NCBI GenBank assembly: GCA_022376515.1
Contig: WTXI01000022.1
Location: 186,001 to 250,000, forward strand
Direction: 5' to 3'
Origin: Lactifluus volemus
Lineage: Eukaryota; Basidiomycota; Agaricomycetes; Russulales; Russulaceae
DNA length: 64,000 bases
Under the pieces are notes generated by a model that made no database searches, was not told the origin of the DNA, and was given only the letters and a program-made list of their open reading frames with translations. Below, in pieces: positions 34,430 to 47,020 of the stretch. The position numbers and the translations under genes were made by a program. The stretch's first letter is position 1, and each line of letters opens with the position of its first letter.

Positions 34430-36369
34430 ATGTCATCGTCACCTCGTTGTCGGATCCTCATCTTTGATTTGGGCGATGTCCTTTTCTCCTGGTCCCCGGT
34501 ACCTCGACCTCCATATCCCCCCAAACTCTCAAGCTATCCTCTCTTCCACAGTCTGGCGACAGTACGAATGCGGAAGATTTTCAGAAGACGAATGTTACCG
34601 CCTCGTTGCAGAGAAATTCTCTCTCGATCCTGGTGAAGTTCGCCAAGCCATACTGGATGCAAGAAACAGTCTTCAGCCTGATGACGAATTTCTCCGCTTC
34701 GTGCATGAGCTACAAGAGGAAGAGCAAGGCACATTACGCATCTTTGCCATGTCAAATATATCCGCACCCGATTACGCGGTGGCACGAAACAAGCCTGCAA
34801 AGTGGGAGATCTTCGAGCGTGTATTTACCTCCGCCGATGTGGGGATGCGAAAGCCGGACCTCCGATTCTTCAAATATGTTCTGGACGAGATCAAGGCCGA
34901 GCCGTCATCGGTCGTGTTCGTCGATGACAGATCGGAGAACGTCCTCGCTGCCCGGTCACTCGGCATTAACGGGATCATCTTCGACAACGCCAATCGCGTA
35001 CGGCAGGCGCTTCGATGTTTAGTCTGTAATCCCGTGAGCCGCGGACATGCGTTCTTAGAAGTCCGAGCTGGTCGCTTGGAATCGGAGACTGATTTAGGCC
35101 AGCAAGTTCCTGAGAACTTTGCACAATTACTCATTTTGGAAGCTACGAGTAACAGGTGAAGCTCATTTGCTTCTGCTCATCTCGTTGGTCTTTGTTTGAC
35201 TAACGGTTTCCTAGGAAGCTTGTTAATTATGTGCATCACCCTCATACCTGGAATTTTTTCAAAGGTATCTAAGCGCTCGTGGCGTTCATGTAACTTACCA
35301 CAGATATCTGTCTGACAAACAAACTTTTTCTTCGATAGGGAATCCTATTTTCACAACAAATACATTTCCGGCAGACATGGATACTACCTCCATCGGTCTA
35401 ACTGTCACCCATCCTGATGATGATCATGTGGTTCACTCAGTGATGGATGAGATGCTCCAATACACAACCGAGGATGGAATCACTACGGTAAAAGCCCTTT
35501 CCCAGATGTCCATACCGCCACTAAACTGAATTTACCAGACCTACTTTGACTCTGAGCGTCAGCGGATTGATCCGGTTGTCGCGCTCAACGTTCTGACCCT
35601 TTTCTATTCCCGCGGTCGTGGGGAAGAGCTTGCAAAGACCCTCGAATGGGTGCTAGGTATTCTCGAACATAGGGCTTACCTTGATGGCACGCGCTACTAC
35701 GAGACAGCCGAGTGCTTCCTCTTCTTTGCATCACGGCTTCTGAGCAACACAGAAGATGCGTTTCTGCACTCGAGGCTCGCTCCTCTCCTGCGTGAGCGCA
35801 TCCTCGAGCGTGCAGGAGTCCCTGGTGATGCGCTGGCACTCTCTATGCGCGTGTTAGCAGGTGCAGTGGTGGGGCTGCGCATGGAGCGAGACCTTGCGGC
35901 TCTGCTGCCTCTGCAGCGCGAGGACGGCGGCTGGGAACCTTCCTGGATATACAAGTATGGCTCCTCTGGCGTCAAGATTGGCAACCGGGGATTGACTACA
36001 GCACTCGCACTCAAAGCGATTGCGGTACTGGATGAAACGCGGCTGCAGCCAGGGTCGCGGATCCCTTTTGATTTCCCTACGCCCCAATCACAAGCGCAGT
36101 CAGAGCCACGGCCGAGAATCGGCACGTTGACACCCAACTTACGTGTTTCCAGAGGGATCTCTTCAATGCCCCTTCCGTCACCTCCACCTTCGCCTACTCT
36201 TCCGTCGCCAAAGCGGGTTATGAGGGAAAGGGGTTTCTCCGCTAGCTCCATCGCCAAGGGCGTATATGCGTATCTCTTTCCGGACTACGGTGCAAGCGAG
36301 CGCGCTCACGGCTCCAGGATTTTCCGGAACTCGAGCCTCAGCGCTCATACATCGACGTGCAACGCGTAA
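34430..36369 (+). CDS. HAD-type hydrolase / terpene cyclase fusion (drimane-synthase-like)
   Basis: N-terminal HAD phosphatase-like domain fused to a class II terpene cyclase beta domain. This is the architecture of AstC/drimenol-synthase-type enzymes that cyclise farnesyl diphosphate and remove phosphate. Exons: 34430-35155, 35215-35264, 35339-35487, 35539-36369. HAD motifs: FDLGDVLF (I, near 34464), AMSN (II), ADVGMRKPDLRFF (III) and VVFVDDRSENV (IV). The cyclase shows DMDTT (near 35379), the DxDTT protonation motif, then TYFDSERQRIDPVV and EDGGWEPSW...IGNRGLTTALA. Oddity: motif I is in a different frame from the rest. Between 34498 and 34555 the family-like residues fall in three frames with no usable intron. 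As written, the continuous frame starts at the ATG at 34476 (569 residues) and lacks motif I. The tail after 36120 is Ser/Pro-rich. Confidence 0.75.
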
Positions 36370-39300
36370 TCTGTCGTCGTTTGGCAAAGCAGCCACACAA
36401 CTTATTTCCCTCTCCTCTTACTCAGATGTTTGGGTGTCACCATTGCAATAAGTTTCCTCCCCTCCCCTAATGATGCTCATGAGTTCGTTGTAAAAGTTTC
36501 CTCGGTCCTAATTTATATCTACTACCCAACTGTTGACATGTAGACAAACTGAATCATGCTTCCTACGCAATTCAGTATGACCTATGAACGACCACTTGTG
36601 GTTACGAAACCCGTGTATGTATGTGGGCCTACGACATGAACATTCGTTTGGCACTTCAAACCTAGGACACGCAAAAAACAATTGCCAACAGGGGTACCTT
36701 GAATGTTCTCTAGGTGCCCTCTCCGGGCCAGCAACAATTTCCAACAACGCCCCGGGCAGCGGGCATGTGGCCAAGGGACGAGCGCCATGATTCTGGGAAT
36801 GGACAATGACATATCGGCTGAGTTAGGTTAAGTTCAAGTTGTAAGCCGTCATTCATAACACATACAGTACTGTTTCATACCATACGAATAAATTTAATGG
36901 AAGCCGGCGGCACCCGGGAGATCGGGGAATGCTGCCAGGGACTTCCTTTGTCCTTGGCGTTCCTTTGTTCCTTGGTAGTACCATTGTACTGTGCTAGCGT
37001 TAGTAGGACGCAACTTCTCCGAGTCGCTCATAGCGAGAAGGTCAACCAGAGAAGCGTGCGACGCACCTCCAGTGTCACAATGGCGTGCTAACTTGACTTG
37101 TACAGTATGTGGACCCTGTGCACCTTACTATATCGAGAACTGCGTAAGCCAGTCATCACCTCGCCACAGGCACGGGCCACGTGTTCGTAGATACAAGTGA
37201 ACACCTCTTCAACACGGGGTGCAAATGAGTCCCCAGCTTAAGATTTTACTCCCGAGCGGTCACAATCCCACGATCATACCGGAAATTTACAAACAAATAA
37301 GCGAACGAAGTGACTCCAGTGACAGCACATCCAGAAGGATTCTTTCAACTTGCTCATGATCACTACGTATTACAAGGCTTTCCTATTCACGAATGACCCT
37401 ACTTCGGCCTACGTAACGGGCTCACCTCTTCCTCTTCCAAACTGCGGGCGGTTGCCACCAAGAAGGACATCGTAGCGCTGCGTGTCAAGAAGCTGTTTCA
37501 GGATAACCCTCCTGGCTGTGCCGCAGCTGCGGACGACAGAGACGCGATTCAATTCACACTAATCGAGGTCGTTAACAAGGTCTCTAGTCACGGACCCAAG
37601 GGCACGACAGCCCTTGACATGATTCCTCTGACCAAGCCACGATGAGCAGTACGGAAGACTTTTCTTGTTTGATTCAGCTCGTTAACGTTGGAACTAGTGG
37701 CCTGACGGATATTTGTGAGCTCAGGATACAGTAGAACCGGTTCCGCAACCTGTGTTGGGATTTCTGGGGCATGCCCGAGTGGCGCCGCTTTTCAACACCG
37801 TCATACACTTTCGAAATGGTCAATACAGTGAGGACAACAGCTGGGAAAATGGAAGCTTTGTAAGTGGAAGATTTGAGAACCAGTTCTGGATTTGTGTCTC
37901 CAGATGGTTGGAAATTTTGACGCCTGCAGCTCTCTGCTCTCCAAGCAGTCTTCACCTCTCCGGTTATACACTCCCTCTGCCCATCGCAATCACACCGCCG
38001 TTCATTTCGTTTCGGGGATACCGGCCAAGACAACAAAGTTGTTTCCGCCGGAGGCGTCAACGTACTAGCGTGAAGCGATAACAGACTCGAATCGAGTCAT
38101 GCTTGCCCAGTTAGTCGGCGAAAGACAGCAAGTAATGGAGCAGCGGGAAAAGCGATGCTATACTACAGTAAAGCGACGATCATGACGTACCCGCCAGACC
38201 ATGAGTGGAGAATTTGGTCTTCCGTGGAGTTCACATACCTCCATGTCACCGCTTCCGGTACTGGCGTTCTCCAGCACGTAGGAACCTCTGCCGGTGACTT
38301 TTGTCACCCACGTATACTGGTGAGCTTCGCGCAAGTGCCCGTGGCCCCGCGGTTACATCAAAAGATGATCGGTGTTTCCGAGTCGTTTCACATTTACTCT
38401 AACACGCCACAATATTCGGACGACAAAAGCCGACTGTACATTGAGTTGATTGCTACTGGGGCCAGCGGCCATCTGGTAATTGAGGTTTGCGACGTGCGTA
38501 GGCGCGAAGCAAGGTGAGAAGGCACTACCGGATCCGTTCCGAATTCCTAACTCCAGTGGTAAGTTAATAATTTTTTCTCCCTAAACAGCACAGCGGCCCA
38601 AGATCGAAATTTAAATTGAGCACCGGAAGTGGTTGGAACGCCGACCGTGGACGAATCGCACTTGTTTACATGCCTGTGTATGTAAGAATCAGCTGTGTGT
38701 CACTGGCCCCGCATCATGCTCCGCGCACTGATAGGCGCCTTGTGGCGCTTGGCGGCTATCATAGATGCAAGCGATACACTAGCACTGTAATGCGACTAGC
38801 ACGCGCCATGGTGCCTCTATCCACCGCACACTTCTCGCTCTCCTTTTTTCCCTCGCTGTCTCCCCTGGTGGCTCACTTCACGCCCTACCCACGTCAGGGC
38901 TTGGCTTCTGAGAGTATGTTCGCTTACATAAACTCGGGAAACACTGTGTTCGAATCTCAGCGCTCAGCTGGGTATAGCTTAGCCATGGATGATTGTTACT
39001 GTAATTCCCGCCACTTCGGCGCTCATCTAAGCTGTGTCATTCAGGTAAAGGAAAGCGGCAGAACCTTCTCGGTTACTATCTGATATGCGACTCGCCTATA
39101 ATAAGTTACGGCTGGCACTTGAGCTCAATTACAGTAAGCCGCTCGATAAACTCTGCCCAAAGTACTGTTTGTTGGAATGCTGTGCCTGATAGCTGTGAGA
39201 ACGTCATCAAACCTTGGTGTCCGGAATTCAAGTTGGAACCCATTGTTATTGTCCGATGACCCAGGAGACCTACAGTGGGAATTGCCGTTTTACGAATTGG

Positions 39301-39861
39301 GGTAAAAGTATTCGGAAAGCCGGGACAGCGCACTGGCAAGCCCTCCCATAAGGGTATATTGCAGTGCCAACTTGAAGTAATCCGACCGCACAATGAAATG
39401 GAAATTTGAAAGGTAACCAAGGGAGGAACTCAGTACTCAGGCTTGAAGTGGTGGAACGAGTGTCTCAGGGTATCGATATGTTGCCCCTTGTTTATGATGT
39501 TGCATTAATCGTCTCCCTTTTTTCAGTTGCTGCTTGTGTTTTGCGATTAGTACCGCTGGCCCACGGACCTCCTGGACCAAACGCGACTGCAGCATGCGCG
39601 CGCCCGCACGGTCGTCGGTGCAGTCGAGCCATTAACACCTTTTTCCCGTGTTCCCAATTCGCTTTTACATGCTATATCATGTTGGTTTGATTTCCGCAAT
39701 ATCCCTTCGTTCCATTGTCCCCTTTCTCCACCTACCACATCCCGACTCGAAACGACCACGCGCCCGGTAAAGTAAGTAACTTAAATTCGAGTACGATCAG
39801 AGATAGTAAGTGGCACGAGATAGCTGCACGCGTATACACCACCTTGCGTCGTCATTAATAG
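36370..39861. other. Gene-poor interval
   Basis: Only short open frames, the best being 38155-38517 (120 residues) and 38616-39083 (155 residues). None has recognisable motifs or convincing splice structure. I call no gene. Confidence 0.45.
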
Positions 39862-39862
39862 A

Positions 39863-39890
39863 CTAGTGGGAACCTATGCTTCGCATGGAA
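39863..39890 (-). mobile_element. Helitron-like 3' terminus
   Basis: On the minus strand: a CATGCGAAGCATGG-type hairpin (arms CCATGC/GCATAGG with one mismatch), then TTCCCA and CTAG (39866-39863) before host-side T. It matches the terminus of the Helitron at 12508 in hairpin loop, spacing and CTAG end. No matching 5' end could be assigned on the right. Confidence 0.45.
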
Positions 39891-40192
39891 GCGTTACTTA
39901 ACTAAACGGTCGCTTGTCGGGACAAAAGAAGCTGTGAGAAAACGTATTCGAAAAGTTTTCTTCTGCTGCGTCGTACTGTAATTGACTATTTGACCTCGCT
40001 TGGCACGTAGCAGAAACCGTGACGCGCTTAATGGAAAGACCACCGTTGAACTCGATGCCTATGGCCACTCGAAGGTCGGCTGCGACAACGTCAGCATTCA
40101 TATGATTGGCCCGTGAGTGCAAAAATTTACTGCAACAAGGAAGAGCGGTCGAAAGTTTCATGAACAAATTTTTATCAATGGGTGAAATAATA

Positions 40193-40660
40193 CTAATCGT
40201 TTCAAGGGGGACCAGCGTTGGGTTCGGGCTCGTCGGAGGCAGCACTGGGGATACTTGTCATCCCATGCCGACAATACCGAGCTCGAGCCTGTCTTCACAC
40301 ATAAAAACTCGAGTTGGTTCCAATGGTCTTCCTTAGTACAGTAGGCCTATCCTCTTTTCGTTCACTTCCTCCTCTGTCCTAGGTATGTATGCATACTTTC
40401 TGTCATTGTCACCATTATTCCTCTAACAGTGTTTTTGTCGGGGGTAGCTTGGTCGCATCCCTCAATCATTTTTTTCCTTCAAGCATACCCAATTGAACAG
40501 CCTGAGGACGCCTCCCTGATTCCCTGAAACGACGACCATATCACCCCCTTGACGATAATGATGTTCTTCAAGTTATCGATTGCTCTTCTTGCACCCCTCG
40601 CTGCGTTGGCTGTGCCGGTCCCGTCTCCCGCATCCCATTACAGGCGCCAGGATGACGGTT
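40193..40660 (+). repeat. Inverted duplicate of promoter plus signal-peptide region, arm 1
   Basis: About 95% identical by eye to the reverse complement of 56181-56640. Covers the promoter, a 5'UTR intron (40383-40429, GTATGT...CTCTAACAG) and the first ~30 codons of the gene, then stops abruptly. Confidence 0.85.
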
Positions 40661-40734
40661 CCAACCCGTTCGGGACCGTTGGCCAGGGACCAAACCCAAA
40701 CAAAGTCACGGTAACTGTTACCGTTGTCCATTGA
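40558..40734 (+). CDS. Small secreted peptide precursor 1
   Basis: 58 residues from the ATG at 40558. A signal peptide (MMFFKLSIALLAPLAALAVP) is followed by a short pro-region and a dibasic HYRRQD site, then about 28 residues without cysteine, ending in a VTVTVTV run. A CACG|GTAACT donor-like site near 40711 means a further exon is possible. The dibasic site could be cut by a Kex2-type protease. The paralogue at 56069 is nearly identical up to RRQD and unrelated after it. Function unknown. Confidence 0.55.
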   Translation: MMFFKLSIALLAPLAALAVPVPSPASHYRRQDDGSNPFGTVGQGPNPNKVTVTVTVVH

Positions 40735-43619
40735 TGATCATTTGTTTTCATAGTTTAGACTATTTTGCATTCTTGCTACCTTACTTGGGCCTCCTCTGCC
40801 CATTTTCATGTCTTTCAAGCACCTTCTGCTCCACAACCTATTACACATGGTATTCATCGGACTATCAGTACATAAATGCGCATTGCACGTCTCTTTTCCT
40901 TTTCCCTCAGAATTTTTCTTTTTCTTTTCACTGAGGTGAGTAGCACAAAGTTCATCCTTGCCTTCATTGTAGCACTGTTATCTAACCTACAACATAGTTA
41001 TTATTACAACAGTAACACACACCGGACCTTGGTGCAGCTTTCCCTCCCAAGTGATGCTTCCTTTAGGCCCTCACACCATATCGAGGCCTCAGAATTTTGG
41101 TCTAGAATAGTCCATGGCCCTTTTATATATTGTAATTTGACTACTTGTCCTGTAACTCGCTTTATGATACGTTCACGAATTAATGTATATTACAGCTTTG
41201 TATGCTCAAAGAGAGGAATAACACTTCAACGTGACTCTCTTCATTGCGAGTCTTCAAGCTTCAAGCTTCAAGGCTATTAATTTATACAGTCAACAATGTC
41301 CCCGCGTACTAACTTCAATAACTTTCATGTATGCTCAGAGACAGGAATACTAGTAGAACTGCTGATCCTTCGACACGACTCTCTTCCAAGTCAAGCTACA
41401 CTCCCAGCCCGAGACACCATACGCCACAAAAATACTGTGACCCACACTGGTGGGTGTAACGGCTGTTGTTGCACTTTATCGGCCACGACGCTTTTGCACC
41501 TCGGTCATAGCCCAGCTACCAGTATTTCCGGCTTGTGCCCTTTATCTCCTTTCAATATAGCTACTTGCCACTTTTCAAGCTGATGATCGCAGCTTCCCGC
41601 AACTAACGGGAGAGAAAATTTTCCGCGTTCGTGAAGGTGTAGGCCGATCTTGATGTTTTTCAAAGTTTACAGCTTCCTTCAAAAAAGCCAAACTATGACT
41701 GAAACTCTCGAACGGAAAAGGTCAACGTTACTAGGCTGGGGTCCAAATCATGCCACGCCGGAAGTGTGCACATCCAAATGATCCCAGCATGGACACACCA
41801 TAGATATGCCATTATCCTAATTTCCTTGCTAATTTCTCACTGCAGATGGGCTTGCCGTACTACAAGTGTGTGCTTTCGCCGACCGATCAGACCGATGGCA
41901 AAATGCAGCGTGAACCTCGATACCTATTGTTATCTCCTGGAATATCAGTGTGACTAACGAATCATTGATTACGCCACATATAGGATTTTAGTAGGCGCCG
42001 TGCTCAATTCTGTCGGCACCGGCGAGGTGATCATATCGACTCACCTCGAGCAGGATGTGGAAGAAGGTGGGGAGGTGACTTGGTCTGCGTTTGCCACTCA
42101 GCGGCTGGCTGTGTCCGCACCACGTCGGACTGGTCCAGCCAACGCAGCGCTCCCGCACAAATGGATACGTGGCAAGATACGTGGTAGAAATATCACTGCA
42201 TAAAAGTTACAAAAATGATGATGATGACGACGGTGATAGAAGAAAGTATACACACCTAGGAAACAGAAGGAAGTGCAGTGAACGGAAAAATGCTGAAGCA
42301 CTCAGGCGAGTGAGATGAAGAAGTTCATTATCAGAATAATTGGCAGCCAGTCGAGTTTTATGTTTAAAAATGAGAGGGTACGTATGGTCTTGTTGAGAGT
42401 TGCCCCTGCAGCTGAAATGTTTGCTAGTGCCATAGCACAGGTTTGTCGAGAAACGTCTTCCTCGACAGTGGAGTGGACTGAAAGTCGACAATGACATGTG
42501 GAAGGGTTCCTCTCAACATGTACATGCCTGGGTTAATAGTGAAAACGGCTGTAAGAGGTTTTCAGGTAGCGGCAATCTTGTCCTATATGTGCGGTTTTAT
42601 CGGGTAATCCCGGCCTCGCGCACAAGTTCAGTAACCCTTTCCAACTACATTTCCAATACCGTCCGCTTCTTGCTCCTCCGAGTCTGACGACATGACTGCC
42701 TCTGGAGCACGTCATGCCCGATGCCCTTCTCCTCCAGCCTACGGCTCCAAAAATGCTCACTTCAAAGAAAAGGATGATAGCCTAGAATCTGTTCGTATCT
42801 TCCGCCGTACAGGAAAGCTGGTGTCTGTTTCCAAACCCGCTTTCGGACACAGAGACGGAGACTGAACCTGAACCTTCCACTTATCCATTTCCGCACATGT
42901 CTGCTAACTATCTTCGTCCTTCTGGGCCCTCCCCCTCACTTCTCTATCAACTATCCATCCATCACAGTAACCTCCGTCTCATCGCACGCTGCCTGCACGA
43001 CGTCAGAGTGAAAAGTGAAACCTGTCTTCATCCGTTCCAGCTCCTAATTGTCTCATTACGCAAGCCTGCACATAGAATCGGTCACCCTTCCTCTGGAACG
43101 CCCCCCCCCCTCCCCGGTCTTGTGTGGCACTCCTCCTTTGCATAATATTGCGTTTTCGAAGAAGCACGTAAGTGTGTTGTTCACTGCTGATGACTGGATG
43201 ACCGAATCAGAGGTGCTGGCGACGTCCTCCGGCTCCGCCATGCGATTCGAAAACGCTCAATGTCACCACCGCTGTGTTGAGCAAGATACAGCTGAGAACG
43301 AAGAAACGTTACAGTATACGAGCTCACCATCGTTAGAGAAGGCACGACAATGACGGACACAGAAGACAGCTAGCTGGGATCCAAGAATACTGTTGTCCAG
43401 AAGATCCCTGAGAGCTGTCGCAATCGCTTCTTTTGGAAGCTCCTAGTGATAAGCAAGGCCAACCATCTTCTGTGATATACTTCAAGTTGTGGGGTCTCTG
43501 TGGCTGTTCGCCGCGGCTGCGTCTTTAGGAAGTTCTCAACTGTGCGCACCACCCAAACGCTTTAATGTATCTAAGAGTCGCTGTGCCATCAATCTACTGC
43601 GGTTTTCTGGCATTCCTTC
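40735..43619. other. Gene-poor interval
   Basis: No supported gene. Short open frames only, and an (ATG)n-like ATGATGATGACGACGG stretch near 42215. Confidence 0.45.
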
Positions 43620-43830
43620 CTACAGTGGAGCCCGTTTGTGATGACTTCCCCTATGATCTGCTGCCGCCGGTGAATATGACGTCCATTGGCCTCACGGTCA
43701 CTCGACTGATCACTCCGTCATGCACGAAAATGTTTCAGCGCACGACAGATGATGGAACTTGCCCAGATATTCACGTAGATGAACCAATTCAGGCAGATAC
43801 CAAGTTCATTCGTGTAGGATCAGCTCGTGA
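43620..43830 (+). pseudogene. Terpene-cyclase beta-domain relic
   Basis: The frame from about 43630 reads DDFPYDL...NMTSIGLTVT, matching the FPADMDTTSIGLTVT segment around the DxDTT motif of the fusion gene at 35379, followed by a TTDDG resembling TTEDG. The acidic protonation motif is destroyed and nothing else of the gene is recognisable. Probably a leftover of a second HAD/terpene-cyclase gene. Confidence 0.4.
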
Positions 43831-44754
43831 AGACCCTCTAATGTGTGTTGGCCGTGCCAAACATGGGCGTACCTTGAGGGGCACCCACTACAACGAGAAC
43901 AGTCGAGAACAGTCGAGTGTTTTCTGATCTTTGCCCTCGCGACTCCGAGTCTTGCCTCTTCGCAGTAGTTGCGTCTCCGCACATGCAAGTTATTTATACG
44001 CATGCCGATGTGCCACAACCTACTATTATGGGGCCCTTTCTGTCCCTGAAATGCGAGGACGGCGAGTGGATGACTCGTTGGCTGTGCATGTACTCAAACT
44101 AATAAGACAGTAAAGAGTGGGAGGGGGAGAATTCTCGACCATGATTCACATCACAAGCTGCGTTTGTCCATTGCGTCGCGTAATTGGGTGAACAGACCGG
44201 TTTTGTTTCGAGATGCTCTTTAAGAAGCGTGAAGGAAACGTTCATCTGTCGAGGACTGAACTGAAGGTGTTGGCGTTTCGGCCGCTGCGGCCGTGGGTCG
44301 ATCTCTTATCGTCATGATCTACATAGGCAAGCCGTACTAGATCCGTAGATCATCCACGATGATGCTGACAAATGGCAGATCTGGGACTACAGTTCAAGCT
44401 TCCTAGTATTCCGTAGCAGTGATGGCCTGTGCGTTCTCTTCTCGCATGTCACCGGAACCAGTTGAAGTGTAAAGATACCATGCCATCTTTCCCACTAGTC
44501 TCATGATAGCTATAAAATGCAACCCTTTTTCTTTGGCAACGTCATAGAATGTTCTACAGTGCTCTAGTGACAGCTTTACTACTTCCGTTTTGTTTTCCTG
44601 TATCTTCAAATGCAGAAAAGTAAAGAGGAACGAACGTGCCTACATGCGAAACCCGCGTATGCGACGTTTTGATGCAGGTGCGCACGATCGACTATATCTC
44701 CCCCACAACAACTACATCGACTCCCGCTCCCCAACGCGTGGCAGACCGAAAAAC
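43831..44754. other. Gene-poor interval
   Basis: No gene supported between the terpene-cyclase relic and the threonine dehydratase 3' end. Confidence 0.45.
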
Positions 44755-46747
44755 TTATTTGCGAAGATATCGTTTGTAGATTTCATTGTATGTCTCTTCC
44801 ACGTATGGATATCCTAGATCGCTCAAAAACGCCCCAAATTGCGCCGAGTCTTCCTCGGGTGCCTGGATCCCTGCCAACACCTTGCCAAGATCTACAAAAA
44901 ATCCCGAAATGAAATGGGGAAGAAAGATGATCATTTGGAAAACGTTTGCGCACCGGCGCCGTGATTTCGGTAATGGAACAGCGAGATGTTCCATCCCATG
45001 TTACGTAGAGAAGAGAGGAATTTTCGCAGTGCGCCTGGGCGCTCGGGAAACTCTGTTTTCTGTGTGTCAGTCAACAATACATGCTGCGGGAGGGAGGTGG
45101 AAGTCATCGGCATATCAGAAAAAGATATATCGCACCAAATCTAAAAATGCGCTCGTTGGCCACGTCAGACGCACCGCCGATCATGTAGCGCGCATGACTT
45201 TTCGCCATCTCGTCGTCGCTGATGTCGAGCCCTTTCATGCCTCCACGCTCGAGTTCGGAAAGTACCTCTCCGACCTCCTTCTCACGCGAGTTGGTCTCGA
45301 GCTGGAAAGAAAGGAAGACGTGCGCAAAGTCGGGGGAATTATACCTGTAAATGAACTCCGTTACGGAGCGCGGGTGTATGACCGTGTGTAGCGCGAAAAA
45401 GCTAAAAGAAAAAGAAAAAAAAGCGGAGTGGCGAAACACGCGCAAGCTCCGGCTCAGGAACGGGCATTTGAATGATGGTGCGTGACGCGCACCTGCCGGG
45501 ACGTTCTGGTATGTCGACGCTTAGTAGGGCTTCTCGCCCTTCGCCAAGCGCTGCGCGTTCGGCCACAAATCGTAACCGGTCAAAGTTCATGTTTGCACCG
45601 CTAACAACGGCGACAAACTTTTTTCCCGATCCGACGAGTTGATTGTCCGAGATATACCTCTTCAACCCGGCGAGTGCAAGTGCGCCTGCCGGTTCCGTGA
45701 CGGAGCGTGTCTCTGTCCACCACGTATTAAATGATGATACCACATGTAATGAAAAAGAAAAAGAAAAAACCTTCGAATATATCTTTGATGGCGGCACAAA
45801 TCTCGTCATTGTCGACTTTGACGACCTCATCGAGCAGCTCCCGACATATACGGAACGGCTCTTCGCCCACTATGCGCACGGCCGTGCCATCGCTGAATGG
45901 ACCAACTTCGGCGAGCGTGACGCGCTCGCCCTTGTCCAAGCTCCTCGCCATCGCGTCGCCGTCGAATGTTTCCGCGCCGATGACGCGCGTGCGCGGGTTC
46001 GCAATGCGCTTGACGTATTCGCATATACCAGCGACGAGCCCGCCTCCACCGACGGCGCCAAAAATGGCGTCGAGGTGCTCCGCATCGGGTACTTGCTTGA
46101 GAATCTCCATCCCGACGGTGCCCTGCCCGGCGATCACCAGCGGGTCGTCGTAAGGAGGCACAAAGATGAGACTGTGCGTGGCGGCGAGACGGGCGCATTC
46201 GACCTTGGCCTCGTCAAAGTCCGCACCGTGAAGGACGACTTTTGCGCCGAGGCGAGCGACGTTGCGGACTTTGATCGTGGGCGTGTTTTGCGGCATCACG
46301 ATCGTGCATGGGATGCCGAGTCGGGCACCCGAGAGGGCGACGCCCTGAGCGTGGTTCCCTGAACAATGTGGAGGGAAGTGGGGTCGTGGACGAACGTCAG
46401 GATTGAGGGTGTGTGCGCGCGGGGGGGTTCAGAAGCTAACCGGCGCTGCAGGTGACGACGCCCTTCCATCGCTCCTCCTCGGAAAGGCTGGCCATAAAGT
46501 TGTAAGCGCCACGAATTTTGAAGCTGAAGACTTCCTGCAGATCTTCGCGCTTGAGATAAATCTGGTTTCCGAGTTTTGCGCTGAGATTGGGGGCATGTAC
46601 GAGAGGTGTCTCTTTTAGGACTTCGTACACTTTTGAAGTCAAGATGAGACGAAGATAATCTGGAGTCTTGGTTGGTAAAAGAAAATGTTCTGGGAGACGT
46701 GGCCATGAGACAGGATCTGGTACGTGCGAGGAATATTCCAGTGTCAT
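44755..46747 (-). CDS. ILV1: Threonine dehydratase, biosynthetic (six exons)
   Basis: PLP enzyme converting L-threonine to 2-oxobutanoate and ammonia, first step of isoleucine synthesis; normally mitochondrial. Exons (minus): 46747-46441, 46358-45771, 45712-45493, 45401-45136, 45052-44954, 44891-44755; total 1,617 nt, 538 residues, all junctions GT-AG and in phase. Catalytic core: [18 protein letters not shown] holds the Schiff-base Lys, [11 protein letters not shown] the substrate loop, and [11 protein letters not shown] the phosphate-binding glycine loop. The C-terminus has two ACT-like regulatory halves (HVFLSFQL...[22 protein letters not shown]...[11 protein letters not shown]), the site of isoleucine feedback in this family. 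No clear mitochondrial presequence is visible at the N-terminus. It shares a promoter with the PHD gene. Confidence 0.93.
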
Positions 46748-47002
46748 TTTTCAGTCTTTGTTCAGAGACTCAGAACTCGACTCGAGAAGAAATTTACGCC
46801 ACGAATCATTTACGTAATTGATATAAGTAATTACTTATCAACATCAAACCTTGGAAAAGGATATTCACACCCGCGACTCTCACTTGCGGGACTGAACGGA
46901 TCAGCGCAGAATCGGGTCGGCGTAATATGTCATCTAAGAATGATGTAAAAAATAAAAAAGGAAAAGAAAAAGAAAAAAATAAAAGGGACCCCAAAAATCG
47001 GA

Positions 47003-47020
47003 TCACGTGATTTGACGTCA
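47003..47020. promoter_or_regulatory. TCACGTGA + TGACGTCA composite site
   Basis: An 8-bp E-box palindrome (47003-47010) and a perfect 8-bp CRE/ATF palindrome (47013-47020) lie 2 bp apart in the shared promoter, 256 bp upstream of the threonine dehydratase ATG and 419 bp upstream of the PHD gene ATG. Such sites are bound by bHLH and bZIP factors respectively. Confidence 0.55.

Noticed and set aside
45643..46362. Long plus-strand frame opposite threonine dehydratase
   Set aside because: Antisense shadow of GC-rich coding sequence on the minus strand.
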